Assembly: GCA_027069385.1 (NCBI GenBank)
Contig: JALXER010000162.1
Coordinates: 1-6,296 of the forward strand
DNA length: 6,296 bases
Reading direction: 5' to 3'
Source: Paracoccaceae bacterium
GTDB taxonomy: Bacteria; Pseudomonadota; Alphaproteobacteria; Rhodobacterales; Rhodobacteraceae
Position numbers and translations under genes: made by a program. Position 1 is the first letter of the stretch; each line of letters opens with the position of its first letter. This document shows positions 5,686 through 6,296 of the stretch, piece after piece. A model generated the notes under the pieces. The model ran no database searches. It saw only the letters and a program-made list of their open reading frames with translations, and was not told the DNA's origin.

Positions 5686-6261
5686 TCAAAGTAACGGGTT
5701 GCGATAGTTTTTCAGTGAAATCAGACCATCAAGATCACCAATATATGCTTTGATTGCAGCCCCGAGATCTCCATCAATATCCGTCCCACAATCTGGGTTA
5801 TGACAATAATGATGCGCTTTCAGTACATCTCGCAAAAGCCGGGTTGCAATATCTCCGCCCTCTATAACAAAGCGCTTGAACTCAATCCAAGCCAATTCGG
5901 AACGGCCAAGTCCACCATATATGGTGCCGCGTACCAAAAACTGTGCGCTATCGCCAATAAGGATATGCTGAAACGCATTTATCATCCTTTCATGCGATGT
6001 TACTTCCCCAAAGCCACGATTTTCCGCAAACAGTTCGGAGAACCTTTCTATGTATTGTATGCCGACGTGTTCATCTCCAAGAAGCAGGTGCGTGGAACCC
6101 AGCCATAACAGGTGAGTTTCGTAATCCGGCCTCAATTCGTCCATCCTCGAAAATGCTTTGATTGAGGCATCAAAGTAAGCGTTGTCTCGCCTCCACCTTA
6201 CGTTTGAGGTAGCGATCTGCGATTGAGTTCTTTCCAGTAGTTTGGCAAGGAGTTTCTCCAT
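5686..6261 (-). CDS. Unknown helical protein, TPR-like; 5' end may lie beyond the window
   Basis: I do not recognise this gene. The 191 residues are predicted mainly helical and carry one or two TPR-like stretches (about 24-76, including WLGSTHLLLGDEHVGIQYIERFSEL; possibly again at 105-135). CHNPDC (153-158) near the C-terminus is a single CxxxxC pair, not enough for a zinc site by itself. No signal peptide or membrane segment is evident. The ATG at 6259-6261 has only a weak upstream site, and the frame continues without a stop to 6296 (S-I-S-L-I-N-S-A-E-C-S before the ATG), so the true start may be outside. Base composition differs from its neighbours: 23 of 60 bases are G or C at 5701-5760 and 26 of 60 at 5941-6000, against 39 of 60 at 4981-5040 in hisB. 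This points to acquired DNA. That it is a real gene is likely but not proven. Confidence 0.6.
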   Translation of the reverse strand: MEKLLAKLLERTQSQIATSNVRWRRDNAYFDASIKAFSRMDELRPDYETHLLWLGSTHLLLGDEHVGIQYIERFSELFAENRGFGEVTSHERMINAFQHILIGDSAQFLVRGTIYGGLGRSELAWIEFKRFVIEGGDIATRLLRDVLKAHHYCHNPDCGTDIDGDLGAAIKAYIGDLDGLISLKNYRNPLL

Positions 6262-6296
6262 GGAGCACTCAGCGGAGTTTATCAGTGAGATTGATT

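Noticed and set aside
5800..6108. Plus-strand frame (102 residues) opposite the unknown 3' gene
   Set aside because: The minus-strand frame is nearly twice as long, has a coherent helical pattern and stays open to the window edge. The plus frame has no ribosome-binding site. Some doubt remains because neither product is recognised.

Overview
The window looks like chromosome of a GC-rich alphaproteobacterium, most likely of the Rhodobacterales (Roseobacter/Paracoccus group). The reasons are a monofunctional 195-residue HisB, a DUF2147 gene beside his genes, a cysteine-free COG5662-type anti-sigma factor behind an ECF sigma factor, and GC-rich third codon positions. The taxonomic call is inference from gene types and composition; no search was run.

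Layout from left to right. Positions 1-135 hold a dense inverted-repeat segment that is probably the end of one mobile element, or a small non-autonomous element. It abuts and truncates an IS630-family transposase (135-1016, minus strand), which has lost its C-terminus and the third residue of the DDE triad. Next, all on the minus strand, is a likely three-gene operon transcribed from about 2762 down to 1073: a small secreted protein with paired Yx[FWY]xxD motifs (COG4315 type), an ECF RNA polymerase sigma factor, and its membrane-anchored anti-sigma factor. Sigma and anti-sigma overlap by ATGA. Upstream of that operon, 2763-3101 is a non-coding interval packed with hairpins and an inverted pair of related 48-bp units. 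It is followed by a minus-strand gene for a small secreted DUF2147 protein (3102-3482).

From 3607 to 5678 the plus strand carries histidine biosynthesis genes in the order hisA, hisB, hisH. HisB and HisH overlap by ATGA, while hisA and hisB are separated by 120 bp containing a perfect 10-bp palindrome next to a possible -10 box. HisH is the glutaminase partner of HisF, and HisA makes the substrate for HisF-HisH, yet hisF is not in the window. Seven bases after hisH, a convergent AT-richer gene of unknown function (5686-6261 or beyond) reads in from the right edge. It may have arrived by transfer or rearrangement.

No tRNA, rRNA, CRISPR array or phage gene was seen. The most interesting unexplained material is the REP-like repeat cluster at 2870-3090, the mobile-element nesting at 1-140, and the composition break with an unknown gene after hisH.
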